47,630 nucleotides of DNA. It comes from Alphaproteobacteria bacterium (GTDB lineage: Bacteria; Pseudomonadota; Alphaproteobacteria; M2410). A program made the translations under genes and the position numbers. Under the pieces are notes generated by a model that worked only from the letters and a program-made list of their open reading frames with translations, was not told where the DNA came from and did not search any database. Where the stretch lies: positions 1-47,630 of the forward strand of contig JAUWTJ010000026.1 in the NCBI GenBank assembly GCA_030614785.1, in the 5' to 3' direction. Positions 8,095 to 17,037 of this stretch are shown piece after piece; the stretch's first letter is position 1; every line of letters starts with the position of its first letter.

Positions 8095-9207
8095 ATGCTG
8101 ACCAGAGGCGATGATTATCCAATTCACCAGACGCCGGAGCCAGTTGCCTATTCCGGCACCGACCGCAATTTTTATGACCGGTATTTTTTCAATGGCTATT
8201 CCCCGGATGGCGAGGTGTTTTTTGCGGCGGCGCTCGGGGTTTATCCGCACCTCAACATCATGGATACCTCGTTCACTGTGGTTGTCGACGGGGTGCAACA
8301 CGCCGTGCATGCCTCAAAGGTCCTTCATATGGAACGGCTCGATATGAGTGTCGGGCCAATTTCAATTGAGGTTGTCACACCGCTCGAGGTCTTGCGGGTC
8401 AAGATCGATGATGCAGAAAATGGCATCAAGGCCGATCTTCTTTTTACACGGCGCTGCTCGCCGCTGGAAGAGCCAAGGTTCCAGTTCCGCAATGGTCCGC
8501 GCACGATCATGGATTATACACGCATGACCCAAAATGGTTTCTGGCAAGGGACCATGAGCGTGCAGGGCAAGGAGATATCGGTGACGCCGGAGTATCTGGG
8601 AACGCGGGACAGGTCCTGGGGCGTGCGCCCGGTTGGGGCCGGGGACGCGCAGGTTATGGCGCCAGCCTCTCCGCAACAATTCTATTGGATCTGGATCCCG
8701 GTCAATTTTGAGGATCATGTCAGCTTCTATCACATCAACGCCCGGGCCGATGGCAGCCCGTGGAATGAAAGCGCGGTCTTGACGCCGCTTTCGGGTGATG
8801 GCTTTGCCGAACATCACAAAATGTCTTCTTACGGATCAAAACTTCACTTCAAACCCGGAACGCGTCATGCCAAGACGGTCGAAGTGTGGATGAAGGACGC
8901 AAGCGGCGGTGAAAGCCTTCTCGATCTGCAAATCGAATATAATTTTCAGATGGCGGGGCTTGGCTATACGCATCCGGAATGGGGCCACGGTCATTTCAAA
9001 GGTGAGTTGGCTGTGGGCTACGAGACCTATGACATCGCCACGCTTAATGAGAATGAATTTCATCATCTTCATGTGCAGGCGATCAGCAAGGCGACACTCA
9101 CCCTGCCGGACGGTTCAAAGCGTCAGGGTCGCGGTATCGTCGAGCAACTCATCATTGGTCCGCATGAGCCGTCAGGCTTCAAGGAACTGATGGACTTTGC
9201 ACCCTGA
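8095..9207 (+). CDS. Conserved hypothetical protein, possible CrtC/AttH lipocalin-like fold
   Basis: 370-residue protein without signal peptide or membrane segments, rich in aromatic residues and beta-strand patterns (NFYDRYFFNGY, FYWIWIPVNFEDHVSFYHIN, GTRDRSWGVRP). The RDRSWGVR motif and general layout recall the hydroxyneurosporene synthase/AttH family, whose members include carotenoid 1,2-hydratases; this is a weak resemblance by eye. ATG 8095 follows AAGGAACC and is chosen over an upstream in-frame start at 7882 that overlaps the divergent hydrolase. In CoA-degradation neighbourhoods such proteins are often present without known function. Confidence 0.75.
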   Translation: MLTRGDDYPIHQTPEPVAYSGTDRNFYDRYFFNGYSPDGEVFFAAALGVYPHLNIMDTSFTVVVDGVQHAVHASKVLHMERLDMSVGPISIEVVTPLEVLRVKIDDAENGIKADLLFTRRCSPLEEPRFQFRNGPRTIMDYTRMTQNGFWQGTMSVQGKEISVTPEYLGTRDRSWGVRPVGAGDAQVMAPASPQQFYWIWIPVNFEDHVSFYHINARADGSPWNESAVLTPLSGDGFAEHHKMSSYGSKLHFKPGTRHAKTVEVWMKDASGGESLLDLQIEYNFQMAGLGYTHPEWGHGHFKGELAVGYETYDIATLNENEFHHLHVQAISKATLTLPDGSKRQGRGIVEQLIIGPHEPSGFKELMDFAP

Positions 9208-9434
9208 TGAAAGCCGTGGTGACTGTCCTGTGAAAAGTCTTGTTACCCCGGATGTGTCGCATCATTTCTCGGTGTTCCGGATCCGGTATGCCGAAGGACA
9301 TTTGTCATAATTGTGCACTTCAATTCGGAACATTGCCTAGGCAGATGCCACGCCATAGGTCGATGGGCGTTGTTGAAGCCTGCACGAGCGACCTTGTTAC
9401 GGTCGGGCTGCCCGACTGATTCTGCGCGCGGGGC
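9208..9434. other. Intergenic gap between convergent genes
   Basis: 227 bases between two convergent stop codons. I see only weak dyads (for example CGACC/GGTCG near 9390-9410) and no hairpin with a T tract; no gene is supported. Confidence 0.3.
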
Positions 9435-10373
9435 CTACATATTCAGAAGCGGTTTTACTTCTTTGGCGAAGCGTTCAATTTGGTCGCTGCGATCGCCGGT
9501 CGGGCCGGTGAGGTCGAGGACAAAGTGGCGACAGCCAGCCTTAATGTATTCATTGACCTTTTCTGCCACATCAGCAGGCGAGCCCAGGGCACTGTATTTT
9601 ATCGCAGCGTCTCTGAAGTCCATGGCATAGCGCGTGGAAAGATGTTTGGTCGCGTGATCCAGCGCCTTTTCAAACGTATCATCGACACGCATGAAAAGGA
9701 GATGGCCGGAACCGAATGTTTCAAGCGTGCGGTTTTCGGCGTCAGCGGATTGTTCGATCTGGATCAGGGCTTCGGCGTACATGTCAGGTGTCACCACATA
9801 GGAAAACCATCCGTCCGCCATTTTGCCAGCGCGCGCAAGAGCCGGGGCCGAACGCCCGCCCGTCCAGATTGGTGGGCCGGAAGGCGTTGTGCTGGCCGGC
9901 TTCATAGTGAGATTTTCGAAGGGGTAGAATTTTCCATCGTTCGACGTGGTTTTGCCGGTCAGAAGTTTTTTGAGAACGGGAATGCCTTCGGACATGCGTG
10001 CACCACGCTCACCCAGTGACACACCTGTTGCGGCCCATTCATTGATGAACTCACCGCCGACCCCGGTACCAAAAATAAGCCGCCCTTCGGTCAGCTGATC
10101 AAGCGAGGTTAGTTGTTTGGCAACATGAACGATGTGGCGCATGGGGAGGAGATAGACACCTGTACCAAAGGTGAGTTTGGAGCTCATGCCTGCGGCTTGG
10201 GCTATTTGCAGCAGCGGATCGAGAATGGGAACGGGAAACTCTATGTGATCTCCAACCCACAGCGAATCATACTCGAACCTCTCGGCCAGATCGACCGTGA
10301 CACGCGTCATGGCCGGGTTGTGCATGGCTGTGATGAAGCCAAATTTCAGATCACTGCTGAGAGGCAGGGTCAT
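9435..10373 (-). CDS. LLM-class (luciferase-like) flavin- or F420-dependent oxidoreductase
   Basis: 312-residue TIM-barrel protein of the bacterial luciferase-like family. Family features: FEYDSLWVGDHIEFPVPILDPL near residues 33-54, LTFGTGVYLLPMRH, then TSLDQLTEGRLIFGTGVGG, and the C-terminal TYMDFRDAAIKYSALGSPADVAEKV-type region with the usual G(S/T)P-V motif. Members use FMN or F420 to oxidise or reduce small organic substrates; which cofactor is used cannot be decided here. The RBS AAAGGA sits just before ATG 10373. The gene is divergent from the thioesterase gene, with a 124-bp shared promoter region. Confidence 0.88.
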   Translation of the reverse strand: MTLPLSSDLKFGFITAMHNPAMTRVTVDLAERFEYDSLWVGDHIEFPVPILDPLLQIAQAAGMSSKLTFGTGVYLLPMRHIVHVAKQLTSLDQLTEGRLIFGTGVGGEFINEWAATGVSLGERGARMSEGIPVLKKLLTGKTTSNDGKFYPFENLTMKPASTTPSGPPIWTGGRSAPALARAGKMADGWFSYVVTPDMYAEALIQIEQSADAENRTLETFGSGHLLFMRVDDTFEKALDHATKHLSTRYAMDFRDAAIKYSALGSPADVAEKVNEYIKAGCRHFVLDLTGPTGDRSDQIERFAKEVKPLLNM

Positions 10374-10403
10374 TTCATGTCCTTTAAATCTGACAACTCG
10401 CGA

Positions 10404-10434
10404 TTGCCAATCCAGCGTGCCCGTGTATCATAAT
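10404..10434 (+). promoter_or_regulatory. Possible sigma70-type promoter for the thioesterase gene
   Basis: TTGCCA at 10404-10409 and CATAAT at 10429-10434 with a 19-base spacer (18 if TCATAA is used), about 65 bp upstream of the thioesterase ATG. The spacer is slightly long, so this is only a candidate. Confidence 0.3.
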
Positions 10435-10497
10435 ACTCAATTGCCGATTGCTGCAAGGCAGCCTCTGGAGAGGCTTTCGAGCCGGAGGGAACATGAC

Positions 10498-11349
10498 ATG
10501 AGTGATGTAAAGTCCTGGGTTGAGGATAGTGCCTATTCAAGGGCGCTTGGCGTTGAAGTTCGAAGCATTTCTGATGAAGGCGCCGAGCTCTGTCTTCCTT
10601 TCAACGAGGACAACTCAAATCCTGGCGGGGCGCTGCACGGCGGCGTCTATGCCTCCCTGTCGATCATCGGTGCTCACGCTGCCGCCCGAACTGCGCTGGG
10701 GCCGGGTGTCGGTCCGTTTCACACCGCCAGTTTTCAAATCAACTATCTGTCAGCGGCAATCAATGAGGCGGTGACGGCGAAGGCAAGGCTTCTGCGCCGC
10801 GGTCGAGATCTCGGCTTTGTCGAAGTTACCTGCACCAGTGAAGCGGGCAAGGATGTCTCCCACGCGACGCTGGTAATTCGTGGGCGCAAGGGTGCCGAGG
10901 CCAATATCGGCCCGGCAAGCAAGGGCGACGAGGGCGGTAACGATCCGGGACCTATGGGTCCTGTTGTAGCCGAATCGGTTCCCTTTATCCGCAACCGGGG
11001 TATTGTGTTTGGGCATATGGCAGGTGGTTGCTCGCGGCTTGTAATGCCATGGAAGGCGAATCACGGGGACAAGGCAAGCGGCGGTACTCACGAGGGCGCG
11101 GTGCTGGCCTTGCTTGATACGGCGGGGGCGATGGCGGCCTGGGCGGTCACCGGGCCCGGGCCCTACAAGGCCTCGACGACATCAATGCAGACGCAGGTTC
11201 TCGCAGCCCCTCCGGCGCAGGATCTGGTTGCCTATGGGAAAGCAACGTATCAGGACAATGAGATATTCTATTGTGATGTGGAAGTTGCCGGGACGCTTGA
11301 CCACAAGGTTTGCGCGCGCGGCACTGTTATCTACCGCATTGTGACGTAA
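10498..11349 (+). CDS. Double-hotdog acyl-CoA thioesterase (PaaI-type)
   Basis: 283 residues with two consecutive hotdog units. The first has NPGGALHGGVYASLSI (about 41-56), the PaaI/4HBT signature with the active-site loop HGG; the second has KASGGTHEGAVLALLDTAGA, the equivalent HEG loop with the central helix. A tandem arrangement gives an intramolecular dimer. Predicted to hydrolyse acyl- or aryl-CoA esters in the cytosol, perhaps releasing trapped CoA during catabolism of the acids handled in this window. ATG 10498 has a strong SD GGAGGG; an upstream in-frame start at 10297 would overlap the divergent gene and is rejected. Confidence 0.88.
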   Translation: MSDVKSWVEDSAYSRALGVEVRSISDEGAELCLPFNEDNSNPGGALHGGVYASLSIIGAHAAARTALGPGVGPFHTASFQINYLSAAINEAVTAKARLLRRGRDLGFVEVTCTSEAGKDVSHATLVIRGRKGAEANIGPASKGDEGGNDPGPMGPVVAESVPFIRNRGIVFGHMAGGCSRLVMPWKANHGDKASGGTHEGAVLALLDTAGAMAAWAVTGPGPYKASTTSMQTQVLAAPPAQDLVAYGKATYQDNEIFYCDVEVAGTLDHKVCARGTVIYRIVT

Positions 11350-11420
11350 GGCCTTCGGTTAATTCTCTTCAATATTTTCCTTGCCAGCCAGACAGGAGGG
11401 GCGTAGAAGCGTCTTCTTGC

Positions 11421-11635
11421 TGAAGGTGTTCCTCTCGCGCCCGTTTGGGTGTGAAAGGAATGAAACGGGAAAACGGTGCGCTTCTTTCCAGGAAGCAATT
11501 CCGTTACTGCCCCCGCAACGGTAAGTGAGTGATCAGGCTGCCTCAAGCCACTGTGCCTCTCATGGCATGGGAAGGTGGCAGCCCTCAACGCCCCCTCCAG
11601 GGCGCTGTGCTCACAAGTCCGGAGACCGGCCTCCA
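11421..11635 (+). ncRNA. Cobalamin (AdoCbl-type) riboswitch
   Basis: The 416-bp gap before the TonB receptor contains the conserved cobalamin-riboswitch elements in order: GGTG-type 5' segment (11424 on), GTGAAAGGAA (11451-11460), the core ACTGCCCCCGCAACGGTAA (11506-11524), GCCACTGTG, a CATGGGAAGG segment, and the B12 box AAGTCCGGAGACCGGCC at 11615-11631. In this class, binding of adenosylcobalamin lowers expression of the downstream gene. The distance from the B12 box to the GTG start of the receptor (about 135 bp) leaves room for an expression platform; I could not decide between terminator and RBS-sequestering modes. Confidence 0.93.
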
Positions 11636-11765
11636 GCTGCGAATCAAGCACGGCTCACGGTGGGTGGTCGGATGATTGAAAGCCCGGGGTCCTCCCGTTT
11701 TCCTCATCCATCTTTCTGTCCGAGCCCTCAAATTAATGTCCGGGGATGGACGGGAAGGATGACAC

Positions 11766-13685
11766 GTGACGATATCACGCTTTGGCTGCCTTGCACTTGC
11801 AGCGACGATCTCAATTTCACTTTCAAATTTTGCAGAGGCGGGCGATGACTTTTCGCCTGACAACATCATCATCACCGGTGTCAGGACACCGATCGCTGCC
11901 GGGGATATGTCAACTGCGGTCACCGTGATTGGCCGTGATGAACTCGACCTGAGGCAAAGTTTTCAACTCGCAGACGTGTTGCGCGACGTGCCGGGGCTAA
12001 CGGTTGCGCGCAGCGGTTCTGCAGGTAGTCAGGCGCAGATCCGCATGCGCGGGTCGGAAGCCAATCATGTCCTTGTGCTGATTGATGGCGTCGAGGCCAA
12101 TGATCCGGCCAGCGGCGACGAGTTTCTGTTTGAACATCTCTCCGCCATGGAAGTGGAGCGTATCGAGGTTATCCGTGGACCGCAGAGCGCTCTTTGGGGC
12201 AGTGATGCGGTGTCGGGTGTGATCAATATTGTGACCCGTAAGGGCGTTGAGGGTTTCGACGGCGGTATGACGTTCGAAGGTGGCAGTTTTGATACGATGC
12301 GCAGTTCGGCACGGGTTGCTTTCGGCAATGAAAAATGGCGCGCCAGTCTGGGCAAGAGCCAGAGTGAAAGCGACGGGACGAATGTTTCGCGCAGCGGCGA
12401 CGAAGACGACGGCTATGACCTTGATACAGTTCAGGCCCGCCTGTCGTTCGATCCGAGCGAGGCCGTGAGCCTTGATTTCACAGCTCGTCATGTGGAAGCC
12501 CACAATGAATTTGATCCGACCGATTATTTCGTCACCGGATTACCTGCCGATGGCGACCGTGTGAACGAGGCAGACCGTACGGTTTACAGCGGTGCTGCCA
12601 GCATTGTCGGTGGTCGGTGGACCCACAAACTGGGTGTCAACTGGCTCGAAAGCAACAATGCCAGCTTTGCCGATGGGGCCCAGGAAGGAACCGTTGGGGC
12701 GGAACGGTTGAAAGCCTCCTGGCAGTCAACTGTTGAGGTCTCGGACGGGCACCGGCTGACCGGCGCTATTGACTACCGCGACACTGATTTCATGCAGACC
12801 GGACCGATCGGTTGGGGTGATCCCAATCAGAATCAGTCCCTGACCAATACCGGCTATGTGTTGGACTATGTTGGCGAAGTGGAAGAGACTTTTACGATCA
12901 CCGCCAGCATCCGCTATGATGATAATTCCGATTTTGATAATGTTACGACCTGGCGTCTTGGTGCGAGCTATGATCTGCTTCCCGATACGCGGCTGCGGGG
13001 CAGCTATGGTCTGGGGCAAAAGGCACCGACGTTCATTGAACGCTACGGGTTCTTTTCAAGTTCCTTTATCGGCAACTCGGATCTCACACCGGAGATTTCA
13101 AATTCCTGGGAGATCGGTATCGACCACGTGGCTCATGAGGGCCGTGTGCTGCTTGGTTTGACATACTTCAATGCCGAGCTGGAAGATGAAATTGACGGGT
13201 TTGTCTGGGATAACGTGAACTTTGCCTATACTGCCGCCAACAAGGACGGCGAGAGCAAGCGACAGGGTGTTGAGACCACCATGGATGCGCAACTTTCGGA
13301 TAAAGTTGTCCTGAGTGCGAACTATACGTGGACCGATGCCGAGGAACCGAACGGGGCGGGTGGCTTCAGGAAAGAGCTGCGGCGACCCGAGCATGCCGGC
13401 GCCGTGGCGCTGACCTGGAGCGCAGAGGGCGGCACGGTGATCAATGTCAACGCCGCTTATGTTGGAGATGCTGAAGACATCTTCTTCCCGCCGTGGCCGC
13501 TGCCGTCGGAAATTGTCACGCTCGACTCTTATGTTCTCGTCAGTGCCTCCGTCCAGGTGCCGATTGCGGATGGGGCGCAGCTTTTCGGCCGCGTTGAAAA
13601 TGCTCTCGATGAGACCTATGAAGACGTCTATGGCTTTGCAACGCCTGGTATCGCTCTCTATGGCGGTATCAGGGTCAGCTTTTAG
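11766..13685 (+). CDS. btuB: TonB-dependent outer-membrane receptor, BtuB-like (vitamin B12 uptake)
   Basis: 639-residue outer-membrane protein. Signal peptide about 1-25 (LALAATISISLSNFAEA), a TonB-box-like DNIIITGVRTP just after cleavage, plug domain (about 45-155) with VLRDVPGLTVARSG, RIRMRGSEANHVLVLIDGVE and VERIEVIRGPQSALWGS, followed by a 22-strand-type barrel ending in GGIRVSF, with the terminal Phe needed for outer-membrane assembly. Length and plug motifs match BtuB, and the cobalamin riboswitch directly upstream makes B12 or another corrinoid the likely ligand. The GTG start at 11766 has GAAGGA upstream. No btuCDF genes are visible in this window. Confidence 0.9.
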   Translation: MTISRFGCLALAATISISLSNFAEAGDDFSPDNIIITGVRTPIAAGDMSTAVTVIGRDELDLRQSFQLADVLRDVPGLTVARSGSAGSQAQIRMRGSEANHVLVLIDGVEANDPASGDEFLFEHLSAMEVERIEVIRGPQSALWGSDAVSGVINIVTRKGVEGFDGGMTFEGGSFDTMRSSARVAFGNEKWRASLGKSQSESDGTNVSRSGDEDDGYDLDTVQARLSFDPSEAVSLDFTARHVEAHNEFDPTDYFVTGLPADGDRVNEADRTVYSGAASIVGGRWTHKLGVNWLESNNASFADGAQEGTVGAERLKASWQSTVEVSDGHRLTGAIDYRDTDFMQTGPIGWGDPNQNQSLTNTGYVLDYVGEVEETFTITASIRYDDNSDFDNVTTWRLGASYDLLPDTRLRGSYGLGQKAPTFIERYGFFSSSFIGNSDLTPEISNSWEIGIDHVAHEGRVLLGLTYFNAELEDEIDGFVWDNVNFAYTAANKDGESKRQGVETTMDAQLSDKVVLSANYTWTDAEEPNGAGGFRKELRRPEHAGAVALTWSAEGGTVINVNAAYVGDAEDIFFPPWPLPSEIVTLDSYVLVSASVQVPIADGAQLFGRVENALDETYEDVYGFATPGIALYGGIRVSF

Positions 13686-13847
13686 ACAGGAAAATTGGGC
13701 CGGGGGCGAATGCGTGGTCTTCTTCCCCGGCCGGTTTCCCACACACTACTCTCCTCTGGATTCTCTGTTGAGTAATACCCGGATCGTCTGTTAGCGTTGT
13801 GCAGGGCTCGGTACTACGCCGATTCAGACTATTCGAGAGGGAATTTT

Positions 13848-15395
13848 ATGCGCCACCGCACGGGGAAACATCTATGTCTGACACTTCCGGGGCTCTTTAT
13901 CGTGAGCTCTCCGGCTTTGGCGGTCGGGATCGACGAGGCCGTTGATCGGGCGTTTCAGCCGATTGCGGAAGGGATCAAGGCCGTTGTGTTTTTTACGGTG
14001 CCAATTGGTAGCGCCGATCTTCCGCTGGTGGTTCTCTGGCTTATCGCCGGTGCGGTTTTCTTCACATTTTATTTGCGCTTCATCAATCTCAAGGGCTTCA
14101 GGCACGCCATAGAAATTGCGCGCGGGCACTATGCGGACCCGGCGCATCCTGGTGAGGTGTCTCACTTTCAGGCGCTGGCAACGGCGGTTTCCGGAACCGT
14201 CGGTATCGGGAACATCGGCGGTGTCGCCATTGCCGTAACCGTTGGCGGGGCTGGAGCCACCTTCTGGCTGATTGTTGCCGGGTTCCTGGGGATGTCGACC
14301 AAGTTTGTTGAATGTACTCTGGGGGTCAAATATCGCCGCGATAATCCGGATGGTTCGGTCTCGGGCGGTCCGATGTATTACCTTGAGCGCGGCTTTGCGG
14401 ATCGCGGCATGAAGGGTTTTGGCCGGTTCATGGGGGTCTTTTACGCTGTCGGCATTTTCATTGGCGCGCTTGGCATCGGCAACATGTTCCAGTCAAACCA
14501 GGCCTTCGAACAATTCGTCACCGTGACAGGTGGGACCGAGGTCAGCTGGTTTGCTGACAAGGGCTGGCTCTTCGGCCTCCTCATGGCCTTTGTTGTTGGC
14601 CTGGTGATCATCGGCGGCATCAAGTCCATCGCGCGGGTCACCGGCAAGGTCGTGCCCTTTATGGCGGTTTTCTATTGCCTCTTCGCGGGTATCGTCATCT
14701 TGATGAATTATGCCTTCATTCCTGCGGCGATCCTCAACGTCTTCCAGGAAGCCTTCACGGGTGAGGGTGTTGCCGGCGGCGCGCTTGGCGCCATGATCAT
14801 CGGGTTTCAGAGGGCAGTGTTCTCCAATGAGGCCGGGATCGGCTCTGCCTCCATTGCCCATTCGGCGGTGCGCACCGACGAGCCGATTACCGAAGGCATG
14901 GTGTCGCTGCTCGAGCCCTTTATTGATACCATCGTCATTTGCACCCTGACCGCTCTTGTCATCGGAACGGCTGCGGTGGCCAATCCGGACTTTGCCGGCG
15001 GGGCGACAGGCATTGTCATGACCTCGGCGGCTTTTGAGGCACAGATTTCCTGGTTCCCGATCCCGCTCGCCATTGCTGCGATGCTGTTTGCCTTTTCAAC
15101 CATGATTGCCTGGTCCTACTACGGCCTGAAAGGCTGGACCTATCTTTTCGGCCACAGCCCGGTTTTCGACAAGGTCTATATGCTGGTGTTTTGCTGCTTT
15201 ATCGTGATCGGCGCCATGCTCAATATGGGTGCGATTATCGATATATCCGATGCGATCGTCTTCCTGATCTGTGTGCCGAATATCCTGGGGCTCTATTTCC
15301 TCGCGCCGATTGTGAAGAAGGAACTGGATAGTTATTGGGCACGTGTGGAGAGTGGTGAGATCAGCAAGTATACGCCGGTCGTTGCGGGAGACTGA
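13848..15395 (+). CDS. Alanine/glycine:cation symporter (AGCS family)
   Basis: 515-residue inner-membrane transporter of the sodium:alanine symporter family (AlsT/DagA type), importing small neutral amino acids with Na+ or H+. The family signature is clear around ATAVSGTVGIGNIGGVAIAV, followed by GFLGMSTKFVECTLGVKYR and the later RAVFSNEAGIGSASIAHS. About eleven hydrophobic segments follow an N-terminal hydrophobic stretch that may be a signal-like helix. ATG 13848 has GAGAGGG upstream; the in-frame start at 13797 lacks an RBS. A strong terminator follows at 15418. It is separated from the receptor by 162 bp, which include a GGCCGGGG/CCCCGGCC dyad near 13697-13733, so it is probably a separate unit. 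Confidence 0.93.
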   Translation: MRHRTGKHLCLTLPGLFIVSSPALAVGIDEAVDRAFQPIAEGIKAVVFFTVPIGSADLPLVVLWLIAGAVFFTFYLRFINLKGFRHAIEIARGHYADPAHPGEVSHFQALATAVSGTVGIGNIGGVAIAVTVGGAGATFWLIVAGFLGMSTKFVECTLGVKYRRDNPDGSVSGGPMYYLERGFADRGMKGFGRFMGVFYAVGIFIGALGIGNMFQSNQAFEQFVTVTGGTEVSWFADKGWLFGLLMAFVVGLVIIGGIKSIARVTGKVVPFMAVFYCLFAGIVILMNYAFIPAAILNVFQEAFTGEGVAGGALGAMIIGFQRAVFSNEAGIGSASIAHSAVRTDEPITEGMVSLLEPFIDTIVICTLTALVIGTAAVANPDFAGGATGIVMTSAAFEAQISWFPIPLAIAAMLFAFSTMIAWSYYGLKGWTYLFGHSPVFDKVYMLVFCCFIVIGAMLNMGAIIDISDAIVFLICVPNILGLYFLAPIVKKELDSYWARVESGEISKYTPVVAGD

Positions 15396-15417
15396 CGTCC
15401 TCTCAATCTGGCATCAA

Positions 15418-15449
15418 AAAAAGGCGGGTCACTCGGGACCCGCCTTTTT
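15418..15449. terminator. Bidirectional intrinsic terminator
   Basis: Perfect 13-bp arms AAAAAGGCGGGTC (15418-15430) and GACCCGCCTTTTT (15437-15449) around a 6-base loop. A and T tracts on both sides allow it to work for the symporter on the plus strand and for the orphan gene ending at 15515 on the minus strand. Confidence 0.9.
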
Positions 15450-15470
15450 CGTTTGTTTCGGATGCGCTTT

Positions 15471-15519
15471 AATCAAGCAACAACCCTGCCAGTCTCTTCC
15501 TGTGATAGACCGCATCACC
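15471..15519 (-). repeat. 49-bp direct repeat, copy A (remnant of an acyl-CoA dehydrogenase 3' end)
   Basis: Matches 17040-17088 at 45 of 49 positions in the same orientation. Read on the minus strand it still encodes GDAVYHRKRLAGLLLD followed by a TAA stop, against GDAVYHRKRLAELLLD and TGA in the intact gene at 17038. The stop codon of the AT-richer gene at 15515 lies inside this copy. It is therefore a gene-end fragment: either an attachment-site-like duplication or the remnant of a decayed paralogue. Confidence 0.85.
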
Positions 15520-16864
15520 TCTTCGGGAACTGGCGGTCAATCTTTTTCGCCATCTTCTTCCAGCTCAAATTTGCGTCTGGTGAGAATTCAATGACGTAAC
15601 GCCATTCGCCATTATCCAACGTAGTCAAGCACTTGACGGACTCTTGAGCTGGATCAGCTCCCTTGCACTTTAGTATGCGGTAAGGGTCGCCCTCTCTATT
15701 CGACCGATAGACGTAGAGAGCTGTCGTATCTGACTGTGGGAGAGGAACCTCAACAAACTTCCAATCCTTTAAGTTGACGCCGTAATTGTCAATGCGATAG
15801 AGCACGTTCCTTTTTGCGTTGTCAGCGGCCAGAAAATCAATTCTGCCTTTTGGATCATATTTCCTCGCGCGCGCGATTTCCGATTTGATCCTTTCTCGTT
15901 GATCCAGAAGTTGAAGGGATGGATAGGACTCATAATCCAATAGTTTCTTATGACTTGTTCCATCGGTTGAAATCGTCTGAATTGGGACTCCAGCTGTCAT
16001 AGCAAGCACTGTGTTGAAGTCAGATTCACTCAATCGAGGCTCTGTCGACATGGACTTCCAGACTTGTGATACTTCGATTTTGGTCAATTGAGATTTCCTG
16101 CCAACAGGTTTTGTTAATAGTTTGGCTCCACCTATCAGAACTCTGTCAGGAAGTGCCTTTTTGCCATGATTGTCTGTGAGCTGGAATTGTTCATTTGTAA
16201 TGTTCGTAGGGTTGCGGCATTTCAATACTTCATCGTAGCTATTTTGACTCTCGTTTGCTTTGGCAAAAGCGGTTTTTATACCTGTACTGATTGTAGCTAA
16301 AAGCTCACCAAGTGTCCTGTTTTCCAGTTGTGAGAGCCTTTCGTTATCGCTTACATTCCAGTTGATGGACAATCCATCGAAATGTGTGCTGGCATAACAC
16401 TCTTTGTTTTGGAATTCACAGGAACTTTGCACACTAATTTCAACAGATCTCTCACCACCTGTCTGCACTTTCAATCTGCGAAACTCCAGGGTTGCTTTGG
16501 GGTAAATTACCGTCATCCCTTTAGGAGAGGATTCTCTGGTCTCGGTCCAGTTGTTGCTCTCGGTGTCAAAGAAGAACTTGAAATGCCTTAATACCTTGCC
16601 ATTTTTGAGCCTGCCAATTTCCGCATATCCCTCGTCAATGAGGTAAGTTCCGGAAGCTTCATCGCGTTTGAACACCCATGTATTCGAAGGGGCGCCGCTG
16701 ACTCCATAGCTCGCGTCGCTGTGGTTAAAATTCAAAACGCAGAGTCTTTGATGCAAATTCTCGACAGGAAGGTCCTCGGCCATCGCATTCGTGGTCAGCA
16801 ACAGAGTCTGGCTGGTGGCAGCTAATACCAGCGAAAGGCCCATGCCCAGAGTGAGTTTGCGCAT
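15515..16864 (-). CDS. Orphan exported protein of unknown function, AT-richer than its surroundings
   Basis: Predicted 449-residue protein with a signal peptide (MRKLTLGMGLSLVLAATSQTLLLTTNAMA, cleavage before EDLP). Four or so Cys residues (RLCVLNF, SSCEFQNKECY, KCRNP, LKCKG, VKCLTT) suggest disulfides in the periplasm. No known domain is recognised. Base composition is clearly lower in GC than the flanks (for example 25 G/C in 16141-16200) and codon use is less biased. The gene lies between two copies of a 49-bp repeat, and its TGA stop falls inside copy A, so its 3' end was formed at the repeat junction. ATG 16864 is chosen because it starts the signal peptide; the open frame to 16978 has no RBS. 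Probably horizontally acquired. Confidence 0.7.
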   Translation of the reverse strand: MRKLTLGMGLSLVLAATSQTLLLTTNAMAEDLPVENLHQRLCVLNFNHSDASYGVSGAPSNTWVFKRDEASGTYLIDEGYAEIGRLKNGKVLRHFKFFFDTESNNWTETRESSPKGMTVIYPKATLEFRRLKVQTGGERSVEISVQSSCEFQNKECYASTHFDGLSINWNVSDNERLSQLENRTLGELLATISTGIKTAFAKANESQNSYDEVLKCRNPTNITNEQFQLTDNHGKKALPDRVLIGGAKLLTKPVGRKSQLTKIEVSQVWKSMSTEPRLSESDFNTVLAMTAGVPIQTISTDGTSHKKLLDYESYPSLQLLDQRERIKSEIARARKYDPKGRIDFLAADNAKRNVLYRIDNYGVNLKDWKFVEVPLPQSDTTALYVYRSNREGDPYRILKCKGADPAQESVKCLTTLDNGEWRYVIEFSPDANLSWKKMAKKIDRQFPKR

Positions 16865-16984
16865 TATGATGTCTTTCAGTGTTGGGTGTGCTTGGCCTTG
16901 GATACTATAGTTAGGCGGGTGCGATGTTTGCAAGCTGTGACTGTGGTTTGTTCTCAATTCAGCAGCTGATTGCATCACAAAAGG

Positions 16985-17010
16985 AAAGGCCGGCCTTACA
17001 GCCTGCCTTT
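16985..17010 (-). terminator. Probable terminator of the Atu-like operon
   Basis: Imperfect hairpin AAAGGCCGGC / GCCTGCCTTT (one mismatch, 6-base loop), followed on the minus strand by TTTCCTTTTG. It lies about 28 bp after the acyl-CoA dehydrogenase stop at 17038, and before the orphan gene, which would isolate the latter from operon transcription. Confidence 0.6.
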
Positions 17011-17037
17011 CGCATTAGTTCAGGTTTTTTCCTGGTA

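Noticed and set aside
7993-8310. N-terminal extension of the alpha/beta-hydrolase
   Set aside because: Would overlap the divergent gene at 8095 by more than 200 bp, and the added sequence looks random.
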